The position numbers and the translations under genes are program-made. A stretch of 64,000 nucleotides of DNA from Pseudopedobacter sp044361595 (lineage in GTDB: Bacteria; Bacteroidota; Bacteroidia; Sphingobacteriales; Sphingobacteriaceae). Below the pieces are notes generated by a model that worked only from the letters and a program-made list of their open reading frames with translations, searched no databases and was not told the origin of the DNA. This document shows, piece by piece, positions 17,079-25,144 of this stretch. Position 1 is the first letter of the stretch. Every line of letters starts with the position of its first letter. The stretch covers positions 1 through 64,000 of the forward strand of contig JBIKIN010000009.1 of NCBI GenBank assembly GCA_044361595.1, in the 5' to 3' direction.

Positions 17079-18080
17079 ATGAATATCGCAATAAACGGAT
17101 TTGGTCGCATTGGTAGGAGCGTATTAAGAGTATTACTAAGCAGAACGGATGTGCATATTGTTGCCATAAACGATTTAACAGATCCAAAAACTTTGGCCCA
17201 TTTATTCAAGTACGACTCTATCCATGGGAATTATAAAGGAACTGTTGCTGTTGAAGATAATTTTTTAATAATTGATGGCCATCAAATAGAGGTGTTAGCA
17301 GAAAATTCGCCAATCAACTTACCTTGGGAAGCTTTAAAAATAGATGTAGTAATTGAGGCAACAGGTAAATTTTTAACCAAAGTATTAGCCAATCAACATA
17401 TTTTAGCAGGTGCAAAAAAGGTGTTACTTTCTGCACCATCGCCCGATAAAAGTATTGAGACCGTAGTTTTAGGAGTAAATAACGATACTTTAAACTGGAG
17501 TGAGGATATTATTTCTAACGCCTCTTGTACAACCAATAATGTTGCAGCCATGATATTGGTTTTGGAGAGGAATTGGGGCATCAAAGAGGGTTACATCACC
17601 ACGGTACACTCTATGACAGGCGATCAAAATTTACACGATGCGCCCCATCGAGATTTACGTCGGGCAAGGGCGGCTTCATCATCTATTATACCAACAACAA
17701 CAGGAGCTGCAAAAGCCATCACCAGTATTTTTCCACATCTAGAAGGTAATTTAGGCGGAGCAGGTATCAGAGTTCCGGTATTAAATGGATCTCTAACCGA
17801 TTTTACTTGTATTTTAAAAGTACAACCTCAATCGGTAGCTCAAATTAATGAGGCATTTAACATAGCTTCTCAAACTTACTTAAAAGATATTTTACAGTAT
17901 ACCGAGGACCCAATTGTATCCGTAGATATTATCGATAACCCACATTCTTGTATTTTTGATGCACAGCTTACTTCAATTGTTGGAGGGATGGTAAAAGTAG
18001 TAGGTTGGTACGATAATGAGTTTGGGTATGCCAACCGATTAGTAGATGTGATTCAAATTTTAGCAAATCATCATGATTAA
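17079..18080 (+). CDS. gap: Glyceraldehyde-3-phosphate dehydrogenase
   Basis: Glycolytic NAD-dependent oxidoreductase. The first residues (MNIAINGFGRIGRSVLRVL) form the Rossmann motif and AINDL carries the NAD-specific aspartate. The active-site Cys is C150 in SNASCTTNNVAAM, with the general-base His in TVHSMTGDQ. WYDNEFGYANRLVDV near the end is the family signature. Its 333 residues are normal length. The GNAT gene overlaps its last 8 bp. Confidence 0.95.
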   Translation: MNIAINGFGRIGRSVLRVLLSRTDVHIVAINDLTDPKTLAHLFKYDSIHGNYKGTVAVEDNFLIIDGHQIEVLAENSPINLPWEALKIDVVIEATGKFLTKVLANQHILAGAKKVLLSAPSPDKSIETVVLGVNNDTLNWSEDIISNASCTTNNVAAMILVLERNWGIKEGYITTVHSMTGDQNLHDAPHRDLRRARAASSSIIPTTTGAAKAITSIFPHLEGNLGGAGIRVPVLNGSLTDFTCILKVQPQSVAQINEAFNIASQTYLKDILQYTEDPIVSVDIIDNPHSCIFDAQLTSIVGGMVKVVGWYDNEFGYANRLVDVIQILANHHD

Positions 18081-18507
18081 ATTTATCAATACCGAGGATG
18101 TTTTACCACTTAGGAACTCAGTATTAAGGGAAGGTAAATTTTTGCTCGCAGATTGTGTTTTTGAAAACGATGACGATCCTAAAACTTTCCACTTAGGTTA
18201 TTACCAAGATGACGAGCTGGTTTGTGTAGCGAGCTTTCACCCGAAAAAACACTCTGATTTTACAGGCGAGGCCTACCAATTAAGAGGAATGGCTACAGCA
18301 CACAATTTTCAAGGAAAAGGTATTGGAAATAAGTTGGTTAATTTTGCGATTGTTTATTTACGAGGACAACATATCAATTACGTTTGGTGTAACGCCCGTC
18401 AAAAGGCTTTTAAATTCTACACCAGCTTAGGTTTCGAATTTATCAGCGATTTCTTTGAAATACCCAATATTGGTCCCCACAAACAAATGTATTTAAAGAT
18501 TAGGTAA
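18073..18507 (+). CDS. GNAT-family N-acetyltransferase
   Basis: A 144-residue acetyltransferase. The acetyl-CoA-binding loop is QLRGMATAHNFQGKGIGNKLV, with the usual Q/R-x-x-G-x-G/A form, and YVWCNARQKAFKFYTSLGFEF is motif B of the family. Its start overlaps gap by 8 bp, so it may be translated by coupling. The acceptor substrate is unknown. Confidence 0.85.
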   Translation: MIKFINTEDVLPLRNSVLREGKFLLADCVFENDDDPKTFHLGYYQDDELVCVASFHPKKHSDFTGEAYQLRGMATAHNFQGKGIGNKLVNFAIVYLRGQHINYVWCNARQKAFKFYTSLGFEFISDFFEIPNIGPHKQMYLKIR

Positions 18508-18903
18508 ATTTCTGTTGTTGAAAATCCACAAAAGCGCCAGCAGATTCTCTCTGTGGATAAACCCGCATCATTTAACACAGATTATGAATTGGATTAAGGC
18601 GAAATTAAATTAATCAAAAAAGTCATGTGACACAGCGTTTAAGTTCAAGGAATTTTTGCAAGAAATAATTATGGTTTTTAGCATTTAGGCTAGTTCGTTT
18701 ATTGGTTCTTCAAGGTTGCCCGTCCAGCAAAAGCACAAACAGCCGTTAAGCGATCATTCCGCCTTGTTTATCGCGGTAACGAAAACAGAACATTTAGCAC
18801 TTGCTTTGTAGCGATAAACGTAGCGGAGAGTTTATTCGTTGTTTTTATTTTTAAAGGCACTCATGTGTTTGCTCCGCTCGGGTTTTGGTTCCTTTCTTGA
18901 CTG

Positions 18904-18968
18904 AGAAAACTGCGCAACACTCTTGAGGTCCATAAAAAAAACAATCCAATATATTCCGAAAAAAAAAA
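18904..18968. repeat. P module, copy 1
   Basis: About 65 bp reading GAAAACTGCGCAACACTC, then TTGAGGTCCAT, an A-run, and CAATCCAATATATTCCG followed by an A-run. It is almost the same as 19443-19506. It leads straight into Q copy 1. Confidence 0.75.
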
Positions 18969-19179
18969 CTTGAGCTGGCCGCTCAAGAGGCTGGAAGGGC
19001 ATAGTGCAAAAGCAATTTAGTCCAATCAACCCCTAGCCAAATAACTTTACTAGAGGAATAAATAAATTAAAGATAAAACCAGAGCGCAGGGCTGGTAAAA
19101 CGCCGAGCCGGGAGTATGGCCAGAGCGTTTGAAGGATCGTTTTACCTTGTCTTTTTGGTTCCTTTTTTGACTAAGAAAA
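18969..19179. repeat. Q module, copy 1 (about 211 bp)
   Basis: Begins with the perfect hairpin CTTGAGCTGGCCGCTCAAG, then a spacer with GGTAAAACG and CGTTTTACC as a second inverted pair, and ends near a third one made of GGTTCCTTTTTT and AAAAAAGGAAC. Copy 2 lies at an offset of 217 bp with only a few differences. Confidence 0.8.
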
Positions 19180-19185
19180 AAGGAA

Positions 19186-19396
19186 CTTGAGCTGGCCGCT
19201 CAAGAGGCTGGAAGGGCATAGTGCAAAAGCAATTTAGTCCAATCAACCCCTAGCCAAATAACTTTACTAGAGGAATAAATAAATTAAAGATAAAACCAGA
19301 GCGCATGGCTGGTAAAACGCCGAGCCAGGGTTATGGCCAGAGCGTTTGAAGGATCGTTTTACCTTGGGTTTTTGGGTGCTTTTTTGACTAAGAAAA
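19186..19396. repeat. Q module, copy 2 (about 211 bp)
   Basis: Near-identical direct repeat of 18969-19179. The GGTAAAACG/CGTTTTACC pair is kept. The third hairpin has lost its second arm (the sequence becomes GACTAAGAAAATTGCGG), where a partial P module joins. Confidence 0.8.
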
Positions 19397-19442
19397 TTGC
19401 GGAGCACTCTTGAATGCCTAAATAAAAAATAAACTAGGAATG

Positions 19443-19506
19443 AAAAACTGCGAAGCACTCTTGAGGTCCATAAAAAAACAATCCAATATATTCCGAAAAA
19501 AAGTAC
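19443..19506. repeat. P module, copy 2
   Basis: Matches 18904-18968 with a few substitutions (GCGAAGCAC for GCGCAACAC). A shorter, more diverged P piece stands just before it at about 19390-19427. Confidence 0.7.
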
Positions 19507-19557
19507 CTTGAGCTGGCCGCTCAAGAGGCCGGAAGGGCATAGTGCAAAAGCCATTTA
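19507..19557. repeat. Q module, partial copy 3
   Basis: Starts with the same CTTGAGCTGGCCGCTCAAG hairpin and runs about 50 bp before the similarity ends, close to the 3' end of rluF. Confidence 0.75.
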
Positions 19558-19606
19558 CTTCCAGTAAGCTCTTTGCGTCTAAAATAACATACCCTCAAAA
19601 AATAGA

Positions 19607-20374
19607 TTACTTTCTCCTTTGATGATCTCGATAAGAAGCTTCCTCAGTTTTGCTAGAGCTTTCTACCATTTGCATAATCTCGTTTAACTCTTCTTTAGTC
19701 AAGTTACGCCATTTACCAACAGCAATATTCTTTAAACTAACATTCATAATCCGAGTTCTTTTGAGCTTCACTACCTCGTAATGGAGGTATTCGCACATTC
19801 GTCTAATCTGACGGTTTAAACCCTGGGTAAGAACAATTTTAAACACATACTCACTTTCTTTTTGTACCAAACACTTTTTAGTAATTGTGTCTAAAACAGG
19901 TACACCATTAGCCATTTTTTTAATAAACTCGGGGGTAATAGGCTTATTAACTGTAACAATATATTCTTTCTCGTGGTTGTTGCCAGCTCTCAATATTTTG
20001 TTGACAATATCTCCATCACTAGTTAAAAAGATTAATCCTTCAGAGGGTTTATCTAGCCTGCCAATAGGAAATATTCTTTTAGGATGATTGATAAAAGTGA
20101 TGATATTACCCGCAATCTGCGTCTCGGTAGTGCAGGTTATGCCTCTAGGTTTATGAAAGGCAATATAAATAGCCTCTTCTCTGTTACTAAATTTTATCTT
20201 TCTTCCATCTACCCTAATCTCGTCTTGTATAGATACGCGGTCTCCTAAAATAGCCTCTTGACCATTGATGCTAACCCTGCCTTCCTCAATCAGTTTATCT
20301 GCCGCTCTACGGGAGCAAAAACCGGTATCGCTAATGGCTTTATTTAATCTTAAACCTTCTTTTTGGTCGGCCAT
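19607..20374 (-). CDS. rluF: 23S rRNA pseudouridine synthase, RluF/RsuA family
   Basis: RNA-modifying enzyme. An S4 RNA-binding domain fills about residues 8-55 (LNKAISDTGFCSRRAADKLIEEG). The catalytic aspartate is D108 in GRLDKPSEGLIFLTSDGD, and QGLNRQIRRMCEYLHYEVVKLKR is the C-terminal family signature. Of the RsuA/RluB/RluE/RluF group, RluF (23S U2604) fits best by the CSRR and GRLDKPSEG features, but the exact target is inferred. It ends 4 bp upstream of rfbC in the same direction. Confidence 0.88.
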   Translation of the reverse strand: MADQKEGLRLNKAISDTGFCSRRAADKLIEEGRVSINGQEAILGDRVSIQDEIRVDGRKIKFSNREEAIYIAFHKPRGITCTTETQIAGNIITFINHPKRIFPIGRLDKPSEGLIFLTSDGDIVNKILRAGNNHEKEYIVTVNKPITPEFIKKMANGVPVLDTITKKCLVQKESEYVFKIVLTQGLNRQIRRMCEYLHYEVVKLKRTRIMNVSLKNIAVGKWRNLTKEELNEIMQMVESSSKTEEASYRDHQRRK

Positions 20375-20378
20375 TTTT

Positions 20379-20927
20379 TTAGAAAGGAGAATGAATATCA
20401 GCGAAAGCAGCTAGAACTGCATCTTTTGGAGAAACTATGGCATCTTCTAAAGAAACTCCCCAATCAACATTTAAATCTTGATCATTCCAAATTACACCAA
20501 TCTCTGAATCTTTATGGTATAAATTAGTGCATTTATAGCTAAAAATGGTGTTATCGGCAAGGGTTACAAAACCATGTAAAAAACCGGGAGGTACCCAAAA
20601 CATGGTGTTATTCTCGCCACTTAACTCAATCTTATAATGTTGTCCGTAAGTTGCAGAAGATTTTCTGATATCTACCGCAACATCCAATACCTTACCTTGT
20701 ATTACCCTAACTAATTTACCCTGGGCGTAGGGGTTAGCTTGCGCATGTAAGCCTCTTAATGCACCTTTGTGCGAAAAAGATTGGTTATCTTGTACAAACT
20801 CTACATTTATTCCAGCATCGGCGAAAGCCTTTTGGTTATAACTTTCAAAAAAGTATCCTCTGTCGTCTTTCCAAACTTTTGGCTCTATAATTAAAAGGTC
20901 TTTAATAGGGGTTTCTTTAATGATCAT
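20379..20927 (-). CDS. rfbC: dTDP-4-dehydrorhamnose 3,5-epimerase
   Basis: Cupin-fold epimerase of dTDP-L-rhamnose synthesis. The 182-residue protein has FQ/FVQDNQSFSHKGALRGLH, with the catalytic His in LRGLH, and the later SYKCTNLYHKDSEIGVIWND containing the catalytic Tyr region. GKLVRVIQGKVLDVAVDIRKSS is diagnostic of the family. RfbA, RfbB and RfbD are not in the window, so the other rhamnose genes lie elsewhere. It sits far from the polysaccharide operon, between DUF4286 and rluF. Confidence 0.93.
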   Translation of the reverse strand: MIIKETPIKDLLIIEPKVWKDDRGYFFESYNQKAFADAGINVEFVQDNQSFSHKGALRGLHAQANPYAQGKLVRVIQGKVLDVAVDIRKSSATYGQHYKIELSGENNTMFWVPPGFLHGFVTLADNTIFSYKCTNLYHKDSEIGVIWNDQDLNVDWGVSLEDAIVSPKDAVLAAFADIHSPF

Positions 20928-20936
20928 GTATCGGGA

Positions 20937-21236
20937 TTAAATTTTTTCTAAAATACTTCTAAAAGCGACAACCTTAGTAGGAAATTTGGTTTGAAACTTT
21001 GCTTGTAGTATGGGTGAGTGATTTTGACAGTAATCGTCTAAATCTGCTTTATTGCTGGCTACATATTGTGCGCAGTAAGTGAGACCTTCGTTTACAGGCT
21101 CAGTTAATTGAAATAGATGACAATCTATAAATTTTGCAGTAGCCATAACTTCGGGCATGTGCTCATTTTGCATGTAATCTAAGTAGTCTTGCTGTACATC
21201 TAGCTCTATAATGGTGGTAACGTTGTAAATTAACAT
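20937..21236 (-). CDS. DUF4286 family protein
   Basis: A 99-residue cytosolic protein of the DUF4286 family, common in Bacteroidota and of unknown function. The start (MLIYNVTTIIELDVQQDYLDYMQNEHMPEVM) and the ferredoxin-like alternation of strands resemble small alpha/beta barrels (ABM-like). It lies between a TPR protein and rfbC on the same strand with short gaps (25 and 9 bp). Confidence 0.8.
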   Translation of the reverse strand: MLIYNVTTIIELDVQQDYLDYMQNEHMPEVMATAKFIDCHLFQLTEPVNEGLTYCAQYVASNKADLDDYCQNHSPILQAKFQTKFPTKVVAFRSILEKI

Positions 21237-21261
21237 ATTGCAAAGTTATAAATTTGTGTAA

Positions 21262-23064
21262 TTACAAGGCATCGCCACGTAAAAATCGGAATCTTTTTCT
21301 AGCTTCTATCACATATAAACTACCAGCGTAGTTTTGCATTAATTCTTGATAGTGTTTTTGTGCGCTTTCTGTATCGTTTAAATGTTCTTCTTCTAATATT
21401 GCTAATTTAAAATAAGCGTCGTCTATCCAAATGCTTTCGGGAAATTTACCAATTAAACTTTTAAATGTTTCGGCGGCTTTAGGGTAGTTTTTCTGTTGAG
21501 TATATATTTCGCCCTTCATCATGGTCACATCATCCAATAAATCTGTTTGAGGGAATAAAATGGAGATGCTATCTAATAAAAGCAGTGCCTTTTCTGTTTG
21601 ATTGGTGAATTTATATAAATCGGCTTTAGCATAAATTTTTAGTGCATTTCCGGTAGAATCAAATGCTAAATTATCTTGTAATAACAAGCTTAAATCTAGC
21701 GCATCATTGGCAATTAATTGTGATGTTGAGGCCTTTAAAACGTCTAATTGTGCTTTTGCCCAAGTGAAATCTCCGTTGTAAAAAGATAGTTTAGCATTCT
21801 TAAATTTAGCTTCTTGAGCAATAGGCTCGTTACTTAAACTTTTTTCTATCTGACCATATAGCAATGCTGCTTCCCATCTCTCGTTATTAAGAATATAAAT
21901 ATTGGCAAGCTCTAATTTAATATTGGCAAGTGTTTGTGGATTAATACTCGGGAAATTTAAAACATCTTCCAATAACTTTTCGGCACCTGCTAAATCGTTT
22001 TGGTGGTACGCTTTAAGGTAGGCCAATTCTTTGATAGCAAAAATGGTTTGTACATTATAACCATATTCTGTAAGTAAGGATTGGTATCCATTAACCAATT
22101 CCACAATATCTTCTTTACTATTACCACTTTCATCTAACTGCTTTCCTTTGTTTTTTAATAAAGCAACTCTTGCCGGGATGTAGTAAGGAGTTTGGTTACC
22201 TTTGCCTATTAAGTATTGATACGCTTTCTGAGCAGTTTCAAAAGCCTTATTTTCTTCCAATATATTGGCTATAGAAAAAACTTTACCCCCATTTCCTTGA
22301 GTCCTTTTATCTAAAGAAATATATTGTATTAAAGCTAAATCAAACTGTTTTTGTTGAATATACTGCCAAGCCAATAAGTCAATTAATACGGTGTTTTGAG
22401 GGTCTTTTTGAATTTTTTTGAGTAATAAACTACGTAATGTTTCGTAGTCTTCACTACTATCATAAGTTCTGCTCAGGTTGCTTTTTACCATGGGTAAAAG
22501 TTCTGCCTGTTGGTCTAATATTTTTAAAGATTCTGAGGTTAATGCATCTTTCATCTTTTTAAATCGATATAGATTAATCAACTCATAAACGAAAGCGAAA
22601 TCGTCTTTAAGTATTTTACGGCCTTCTATGAAGGTTTTAATAGCATAATCATAATTGTTAATACCATAAAAAGAATTGGCAACATCAGAAATGCTAAACT
22701 GATTGGGACTCATCTTTTGGATGATAGCTTCGTAAATTTTATCGGCGGCAGCCAAATCTCCTTTTTCTTGGTAAAGCGAACCTAAATCAAATAGAAATTT
22801 GGGGTCTTCTTTAGTCTTTTTTAAGATGATTTTTTCAGCTTCGGGAAATTGTTTAAGCTTAATGAGTACGTTTAAATAGTCCTGATAGTATAAAGCACTA
22901 CCATTTTTAGACTGGTATAGCTGTTTAAAAAGGGAATAGGCTTTGTCATATTCGCCCTTATCAAAAAATTGCTTTGCAATTTCTTCATCATTTAAACTTT
23001 GCGCAAACATAGAGTTGCAAAGTGCAGTTGTAAAAAATAAAATGTAGCAGATTAATTTTAACAT
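21262..23064 (-). CDS. Secreted tetratricopeptide-repeat protein
   Basis: A 600-residue protein with an N-terminal signal sequence (MLKLICYILFFTTALCNSMFAQ, cleavage likely after FAQ). The rest is a chain of helical TPR-type repeats, clearest near the start (EYDKAYSLFKQLYQ) and the end (KNYPKAAETFKSLIGKFPES). It would act in the periplasm as a protein scaffold. Such TPR proteins often flank outer-membrane or envelope genes in Bacteroidota. No enzymatic motif is seen; the specific partner is unknown. Confidence 0.82.
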   Translation of the reverse strand: MLKLICYILFFTTALCNSMFAQSLNDEEIAKQFFDKGEYDKAYSLFKQLYQSKNGSALYYQDYLNVLIKLKQFPEAEKIILKKTKEDPKFLFDLGSLYQEKGDLAAADKIYEAIIQKMSPNQFSISDVANSFYGINNYDYAIKTFIEGRKILKDDFAFVYELINLYRFKKMKDALTSESLKILDQQAELLPMVKSNLSRTYDSSEDYETLRSLLLKKIQKDPQNTVLIDLLAWQYIQQKQFDLALIQYISLDKRTQGNGGKVFSIANILEENKAFETAQKAYQYLIGKGNQTPYYIPARVALLKNKGKQLDESGNSKEDIVELVNGYQSLLTEYGYNVQTIFAIKELAYLKAYHQNDLAGAEKLLEDVLNFPSINPQTLANIKLELANIYILNNERWEAALLYGQIEKSLSNEPIAQEAKFKNAKLSFYNGDFTWAKAQLDVLKASTSQLIANDALDLSLLLQDNLAFDSTGNALKIYAKADLYKFTNQTEKALLLLDSISILFPQTDLLDDVTMMKGEIYTQQKNYPKAAETFKSLIGKFPESIWIDDAYFKLAILEEEHLNDTESAQKHYQELMQNYAGSLYVIEARKRFRFLRGDAL

Positions 23065-23248
23065 GATGCTAAAAGTATAAAATTAGTTTCAATATTATAA
23101 GGCGATATAATTAATTGTGTTTTGCGATGTATTTTAAATGTTACTTATAATTTAAACGGTTTAAAGGCTTATTTATTTATTTTAGGAGATATTTTAAGAA
23201 AGCATCTATTTCTTTTAATGTCATAATTTTAATAAGCTTATTTTTAGG

Positions 23249-25141
23249 ATGTTAAATCTTGTAAGGAATTATTTCTGTATCTTTTTTTTATTTATTCTTT
23301 TTGGCTGCACACAGTCGGATAAGGTAGAGAAGTTAAGTGTTGAAACTTTTTTTAAAGATCCCAATCAATCTGTCTTCCATATTTCGCCAAAGGGTGATTA
23401 CTTATCCTACCTTCAACCTTCAAAAGGTAGATTAAATATTTTTGTTAAATCTTTAGTCGATAGTTCAAGCATACAAATCACTAATTATAAAGATCAATCT
23501 ATAAGGTATTATTTTTGGGCCTCTAACGATAAGATTTTTTACACTTTAGATAGAGATAGTATAAATAATTATCAATCTTATTTGATAGATAAAAGCGGAG
23601 ATAAACCTTTGCTTATCAAAACTCCGCCAAAAACTAGAATAGAAGTTGTAGATATTTTAAAAGATGATCCTAACCATATTTTAATTGCTTTAAATGATAG
23701 GGTTTTAGAGTATTTCGATGTTTACAAACTAAATATAAATACGGGTCAAAGACAGCTTTATATTAAAAATCCGGGAAACATAGTAGAATGGATTGCTGAT
23801 AAAAATGGTAATATTAATTTGGCAGTAGGTAGTGATGGTGTAATAGAAACCATATATTTTAGAGAAAATAGCACACAGGATTTTAAAGCTGTAATTAGTA
23901 ATAACTTTAAAAATAACTTAAAACCGTTAGGTTTTACAAGTCAGAAAAATAGGTTTTACGCCTTATCAAATTTAAATAGAGATAAATTAGCCCTAGTGGT
24001 TTTTGATTGTGCATTAAAGAAAGAAGTAAGCGTGATTTACGAAAATCCAAAAGCTGATATTTCTGATGTAGTTTACTCTAAAGACCGCGAGAAATTAGCT
24101 TACTTAACCTACGAAATTGATAAAAGAGAAATTTTCTTTTTAGAAAATAGTTATAAGCAAATTTATGATGAAACAAGAGCTCAAATTCCTAATCAAGAGA
24201 TTAAAATTGTAGATAAAGATCAATTAGAAAAGCATTTTATCTTAAGAAGTTATACCGATAAAAATCCAGGAGCGTATTATTTGTTTAGTTTAGAAAATAA
24301 CAAACTGACCAAGCTTACAGATATAAACGAGAACATCAATCCCGATCAAATGTGCGAAATGAAATCGGTGAGCTATTTGAGTAGAGATGGATTAACCATC
24401 AATGGATATTTAACACTACCTAAAAGTAAGTCGCAAAGTAAGTTACCTACTATCGTCATTCCGCATCCGGGACCATCATTTAGAAATATTTGGGCTTACA
24501 ACGCCGAGGTACAATTTCTAGCCAATAGAGGATATGCTGTTTTACAAGTAAATTATAGAGGTTCTAATGGATATGGTAAAACATTTCAAACGGCCGGTTA
24601 CAAACAATGGGGTAAAAACATTCAAAACGATATTGCAGATGGAGTAAATTGGTTAATAAAAGAGGAAATTGCGAATCCGGATAAGGTTGGAGTATATGGA
24701 TATGGTTTTGGAGGTTACAGCGCTTTAAATCAAATTATTGCTAATCCTACGATGTATAAATGTGCTGCTTCATACTCGGGTTATATCAATTTATTTACTT
24801 ATTTAAAAGGTTTCCCAGCCTATTATAAGCCGTATAAGCAAATGCTTAACGAAATGGTAGGTAACCCAGAAAGTGATATCGATTACCTTAAATCAGCCTC
24901 TCCTATATTTCAAGTAGAACGTATTAAAACTCCTATTTTAATTGCTCATGGGTCTAAAGACAATAGGGTTAACGTAAATGAGATTAATCAATTTGTAAAA
25001 GAATTAAGAAAGAGAAAAATAAGTGTAAATTACATCTTAAACGAGAACGAGTCTAATAATTTTAAAGACCCCGTGAACAAAATTGCCTTTTATCAAAATC
25101 TAATCGATTTTTTTGAGAAGAATATTCCTGTAGAAAATTAG
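23249..25141 (+). CDS. S9-peptidase-like lipoprotein lacking catalytic Ser and His (pseudoenzyme)
   Basis: A 630-residue lipoprotein (lipobox ILFGC near residue 20). Residues ~30-375 form a beta-propeller and ~380-630 an alpha/beta-hydrolase of the prolyl oligopeptidase S9 family (LPTIVIPHPGPSFRN, YAVLQVNYRGSNGYGK). The nucleophile elbow reads GYGFGG, so the usual Ser is Gly486. Asp571 is kept in HGSKDNRV. The His loop, normally EGHGF, reads ESNNF, so His is replaced by Asn603. Two of three catalytic residues are gone while the frame is intact, which argues for a non-enzymatic role. The histidine kinase gene follows after 3 bp, so a sensing role is plausible (inference). Confidence 0.85.
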   Translation: MLNLVRNYFCIFFLFILFGCTQSDKVEKLSVETFFKDPNQSVFHISPKGDYLSYLQPSKGRLNIFVKSLVDSSSIQITNYKDQSIRYYFWASNDKIFYTLDRDSINNYQSYLIDKSGDKPLLIKTPPKTRIEVVDILKDDPNHILIALNDRVLEYFDVYKLNINTGQRQLYIKNPGNIVEWIADKNGNINLAVGSDGVIETIYFRENSTQDFKAVISNNFKNNLKPLGFTSQKNRFYALSNLNRDKLALVVFDCALKKEVSVIYENPKADISDVVYSKDREKLAYLTYEIDKREIFFLENSYKQIYDETRAQIPNQEIKIVDKDQLEKHFILRSYTDKNPGAYYLFSLENNKLTKLTDINENINPDQMCEMKSVSYLSRDGLTINGYLTLPKSKSQSKLPTIVIPHPGPSFRNIWAYNAEVQFLANRGYAVLQVNYRGSNGYGKTFQTAGYKQWGKNIQNDIADGVNWLIKEEIANPDKVGVYGYGFGGYSALNQIIANPTMYKCAASYSGYINLFTYLKGFPAYYKPYKQMLNEMVGNPESDIDYLKSASPIFQVERIKTPILIAHGSKDNRVNVNEINQFVKELRKRKISVNYILNENESNNFKDPVNKIAFYQNLIDFFEKNIPVEN

Positions 25142-25144
25142 CAA

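Larger units (their letters stand above)
18508..19606. other. Long gene-free repeat island
   Basis: This 1.1 kb stretch between the GNAT gene and rluF has no convincing gene. From about 18700 it is rich in inverted repeats (for example GTTTATCGC at 18766-18774 with GCGATAAAC at 18811-18819). From 18904 it holds a mosaic of two repeat modules, here called P and Q, in the order P-Q-Q-partial P-P-partial Q. Short open frames on the minus strand fall on the repeats and share peptides only because the DNA repeats. Confidence 0.8.

Noticed and set aside
18832..19029. Minus-strand open frame in the repeat island
   Set aside because: It lies on P and Q repeat DNA. The peptide it shares with another frame at 19267-19554 follows from the DNA repeat, not from coding constraint.
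19267..19554. Minus-strand open frame over Q copy 2 and P copy 2
   Set aside because: Same reason; no start context, no family resemblance.
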